Assembly: GCA_012965625.1 (NCBI GenBank)
Contig: DTSC01000069.1
Coordinates: 1-16,844 of the forward strand
Direction of reading: 5' to 3'
Length of the DNA stretch: 16,844 nucleotides
From: Flavobacteriales bacterium
GTDB taxonomy: Bacteria > Bacteroidota > Bacteroidia > NORP154
The notes beneath the pieces were generated by a model. It saw only the letters and a list, made by a program, of their open reading frames with translations, ran no database searches and was not told the DNA's origin. Below are positions 14,582 to 16,844 of this stretch, piece after piece; the first letter of the stretch is position 1, and every line of letters starts with the position of its first letter. The position numbers and the translations under genes are program-made.

Positions 14582-16222
14582 ATGAAATCATTGCGATATA
14601 TTATTGTATTGATAACCATTTCTTTGTCATCATCTTTCATCAATCCAACCTATTCAACCCATATTATCGGAGGTGAAATGTTCTATGAATGCATGGATTC
14701 ATCCATTAATTTTTATCGCTTTACGGTAAAGCTATACAGGGATTGCTATTCCGGTGTCCCCCCCTATGATGATCCTATTTATGTTTCAGTGTATGACTCC
14801 TTGGAGATTCTGAGGGTACAATTTGGAATGGTGCTGCCCCCTGATGATACGCTAGAAAACAACACCTATAATGTCTGCTTATATGCGCCTGTAGACATTT
14901 GTGTGCAGGAGGCTGTTTATACAGAATATTATATTTTGCCTCCTGGCAGATATACATTGACCTATCAAAGATGTTGTCGGAACCAGGGTATCGTGAACAT
15001 GTCTAATTCAACTGGCCAAGGAGCTGGTTGGGATATTACTATTCCAGATCCGGCACAAGCAGCTTATAACAGCGCTCCTTATTATAACAACCCACCTCCG
15101 ACAATCATCTGTTTGGATGTGCCATTTGAGTACGACCATTCAGCTACTGATCCGGATGGGGATTCATTGGTTTATTCTTTTTGCACACCACAAGATTATG
15201 ACAATGGAATCTGGGGCATAATCCCTAACCCATCTGGCCCACCTTCCAGTAATGTTGATGTGAATTATGTGAGTCCATACAATGCAGCCTATCCTATTTA
15301 TGCGCCAACGGATCCCTTCCAAATTGATCCACAGACCGGTTGGCTAACAGGTACGCCTGAGCTATTGGGAAAATACGTGGTAGGTATCTGTGTCTCCGAA
15401 TACCGTAATGGCGTGCTGTTGTCCACCAATATGCGGGACTTTCAATTTAATGTAGCTGGTTGTGTGGATGATGTTACTGCGGGTTTTACTATCAATACAG
15501 TCTGTGGAAATACCATTGAATTCAACAACACCAGCTGGCATGGCACCGATTATTACTGGGACTTTGGGGTGCCAAATACTGCTTCAGACACAAGCACCCA
15601 GGCAAATCCCATCTATACCTATTCTGATTCTGGTTCGTACGACGTTACCTTGATCGTAAACAAGGGTTTGTTTTGTGCAGATTCGATTACAGTGCCTATA
15701 AGCGCTGCCCCTGTTGATTTCAGCTTGGCGTTTATTGTTAACAAGCAATTCTTCTTCTCACCGCCTTTTGGCGTTCAATTTACCAATACCACCCCCAACC
15801 TTAACAGCTATAATTACACCTGGTATTTTGGTGATGGCACGACAGAGCAGAATAACGACACTAGCCTTTATCATGAATATCTATACAATGGCTACTACGA
15901 TATAACACTCATTGCTGAGGATACTTTTACAGGTTGCACAGACACATTATTGATGGAAGACCATATTTTTTGTACCGGTGGAACAATTGGTATTGATGAT
16001 TTAAAAGAAAATAATATCCATATCCACCCCAACCCCACTACAGGCCTCCTCACCATAGAGGGGCTAGCCGGCACCACAACCGTGTATAACATCTATGGCG
16101 ATCTCGTTGCCACTACCCTATCTTCAACCCTGGACCTCTCCAACGCTGCCGCTGGCATCTACTTGCTAAAAAATACCGGCTACCAAGGAAAGGTGGATGC
16201 CCAGAGGGTGGTAAAAGAATAG
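14582..16222 (+). CDS. Secreted PKD-domain protein with cysteine-rich N-terminal domain and T9SS sorting domain
   Basis: This is a 546-residue exported protein with a signal peptide in residues 1-26. The N-terminal domain (about 27-295) begins THIIGGEMFYECMD and contains paired or conserved cysteines in YRDCYSG, YQRCCRNQG, IICLDVPF, YSFCTPQ and VGICVSEYRNG. It also has SATDPDGDSLVYSF, a cadherin-like segment. This domain is common at the front of large Bacteroidota surface proteins. Two PKD-like domains follow at about 299-380 (YYWDFGVPN, then TYSDSGSYDVTLIV) and 381-460 (TWYFGDGT, then YNGYYDITLIAEDT). Residues 472-546 are a type A sorting domain with HPNPTTG (482-488). The gene probably shares regulation with the upstream adhesin. 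The role is inferred as a cell-surface binding or structural protein; no catalytic motif is visible. Confidence 0.88.
   Translation: MKSLRYIIVLITISLSSSFINPTYSTHIIGGEMFYECMDSSINFYRFTVKLYRDCYSGVPPYDDPIYVSVYDSLEILRVQFGMVLPPDDTLENNTYNVCLYAPVDICVQEAVYTEYYILPPGRYTLTYQRCCRNQGIVNMSNSTGQGAGWDITIPDPAQAAYNSAPYYNNPPPTIICLDVPFEYDHSATDPDGDSLVYSFCTPQDYDNGIWGIIPNPSGPPSSNVDVNYVSPYNAAYPIYAPTDPFQIDPQTGWLTGTPELLGKYVVGICVSEYRNGVLLSTNMRDFQFNVAGCVDDVTAGFTINTVCGNTIEFNNTSWHGTDYYWDFGVPNTASDTSTQANPIYTYSDSGSYDVTLIVNKGLFCADSITVPISAAPVDFSLAFIVNKQFFFSPPFGVQFTNTTPNLNSYNYTWYFGDGTTEQNNDTSLYHEYLYNGYYDITLIAEDTFTGCTDTLLMEDHIFCTGGTIGIDDLKENNIHIHPNPTTGLLTIEGLAGTTTVYNIYGDLVATTLSSTLDLSNAAAGIYLLKNTGYQGKVDAQRVVKE
16022..16165 (+). repeat. 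T9SS sorting-domain repeat, copy B
   Basis: This is the partner of the copy at 14287-14430 and encodes the sorting-domain core of the PKD protein. Most of the 19 base differences are third-position changes or conservative substitutions. The longest shared blocks cover the codons for LTIEG, VYNIYG and SNAAAGIY. Confidence 0.85.
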
Positions 16223-16224
16223 GT

Positions 16225-16710
16225 TTATCTCTTATAGCGCATCAGCCTTAGATCAGCCTTAAGATACAGGGGATGGCTGGGATGGCCCTCTTTTGTTCTC
16301 CTGATACAGTAAGCCTCTGGAAAAGCAGATGCAAGCGTTTTGTCTCTGCCCAACAGCTGTCCTTTTGCTCCCCATGCAAAGACCACCTTCTGGCACTTTG
16401 CAGACAATTCTGAAAGCCATTTGTCATTATCAGGCCCAACAGGGTCAGTAGCCTCATACAGCTCCATTGGGTCGGTGGCACGAAAAGCAAAGAGGTTGCC
16501 CATATAGAGGCTCCCGAAACCCCAGCTCCTGGCAAAGCCAAGGCACCTGCGGATGGTTGGATCATCATCTGTGGCATCTGCCGTGGAAGGATTCAGGCCA
16601 ATGAAAAGTACAGCAGGCTTCTCTTTATCCCATAGTCTCCACAAGGAATAGCGATAAAGGCCCTCGGCACTTATATCAGCCCCCTTTTCTGTTATGTAAT
16701 TCTCTTTCAT
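16225..16710 (-). CDS. DUF1643 family protein
   Basis: This is a 161-residue cytoplasmic protein. VLFIGLNPSTADATDDDPTI (34-53) is the hallmark of the DUF1643 family. It is followed by RRCLGFARSWGFGSLYMGNL (54-73), FAFRATDP (74-81), and VVFAWGAKG (109-117). The C-terminal part has GHPSHPLYL (142-150). The length matches the family, which is often found on phages and mobile elements as well as in chromosomes. The biochemical function is unknown to me. It converges on the PKD protein gene with only 2 bp between the stops, and a good promoter match lies upstream. Confidence 0.88.
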   Translation of the reverse strand: MKENYITEKGADISAEGLYRYSLWRLWDKEKPAVLFIGLNPSTADATDDDPTIRRCLGFARSWGFGSLYMGNLFAFRATDPMELYEATDPVGPDNDKWLSELSAKCQKVVFAWGAKGQLLGRDKTLASAFPEAYCIRRTKEGHPSHPLYLKADLRLMRYKR

Positions 16711-16754
16711 TCATTTAACTATTCCTGATGATATTCCATACAGGATACTTCCTC

Positions 16755-16788
16755 CAAATATACGAATTTCCTCATGGCACTATCTCAA
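16755..16788 (-). promoter_or_regulatory. Bacteroidota-type promoter of the DUF1643 gene
   Basis: On the minus strand, TTG (16786-16788) is followed after 23 bp by TATATTTG (16755-16762), an exact TAnnTTTG match. The spacing is at the long end of the accepted 17-23 bp range. Transcription would begin near 16748, leaving a leader of about 40 bases before the start at 16710. Confidence 0.5.
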
Positions 16789-16810
16789 CCAAAGTATGCT
16801 AAACCCTAGT

Positions 16811-16831
16811 CCCAATTGCATTGGGGTTTTT
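16811..16831 (+). terminator. Candidate hairpin terminator with T-run
   Basis: CCCAAT (16811-16816) pairs with ATTGGG (16820-16825) around a 3-base loop, followed by G and TTTTT. It has the form of an intrinsic terminator on the plus strand, but no plus-strand gene ends nearby in this window. Its role is unclear. Confidence 0.3.
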
Positions 16832-16844
16832 GGGAAATTGCTTA

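Noticed and set aside
16248..16577. Second minus-strand frame of 109 residues in the DUF1643 region
   Set aside because: It is an alternative frame of the same DNA; the DUF1643 frame carries the family motifs from end to end.

Overview
The window looks like a chromosomal segment of a free-living member of the Bacteroidota. The evidence is three C-terminal type IX secretion (T9SS) sorting domains with the Y/F-P-N-P motif, tandem SprB-type adhesin repeats, PKD domains, a BNR/Asp-box relic, few recognisable Shine-Dalgarno sequences, and several matches to the Bacteroidota -7 promoter element TAnnTTTG. No tRNA, rRNA, CRISPR array, insertion sequence or integrase was seen.

Left half (1-8385): a carbohydrate catabolic locus. 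One minus-strand run reads, in transcription order, a D-glycerate 3-kinase-like P-loop kinase, a Gfo/Idh/MocA oxidoreductase, a DUF993 (dihydrodipicolinate synthase-like) aldolase, and a sugar phosphate isomerase/epimerase cut by the window edge. The last three are tightly packed (8-bp overlap, then a 6-bp gap). Divergent from the kinase is a secreted heparinase II/III-like polysaccharide lyase. Convergent with the lyase is a second minus-strand pair of Gfo/Idh/MocA oxidoreductases joined by an ATGA overlap. My inference is that an acidic glycan is cleaved outside the cytoplasm. Its sugars would then be oxidised or epimerised by three dehydrogenases and an isomerase, split by the DUF993 aldolase, and glycerate phosphorylated for entry into glycolysis. 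The substrate and step order cannot be read from sequence alone.

Middle (8386-11600): a small DUF3817 membrane protein, a SulP anion transporter with a STAS domain, and two gene relics on either side of the transporter. On the left is the N-terminal stub of a TPR-type signalling protein. On the right is the C-terminal end of a BNR/Asp-box T9SS protein. This looks like a recombination-scarred junction.

Right part (11761-16710): two consecutive secreted T9SS proteins. The first is an SprB-repeat adhesin with seven repeats; the second has a cysteine-rich N-terminal domain and two PKD domains. Their bodies are unrelated, but their sorting domains are about 87% identical in DNA over 144 bp. A DUF1643 gene converges on the second protein and has the best complete promoter match in the window.
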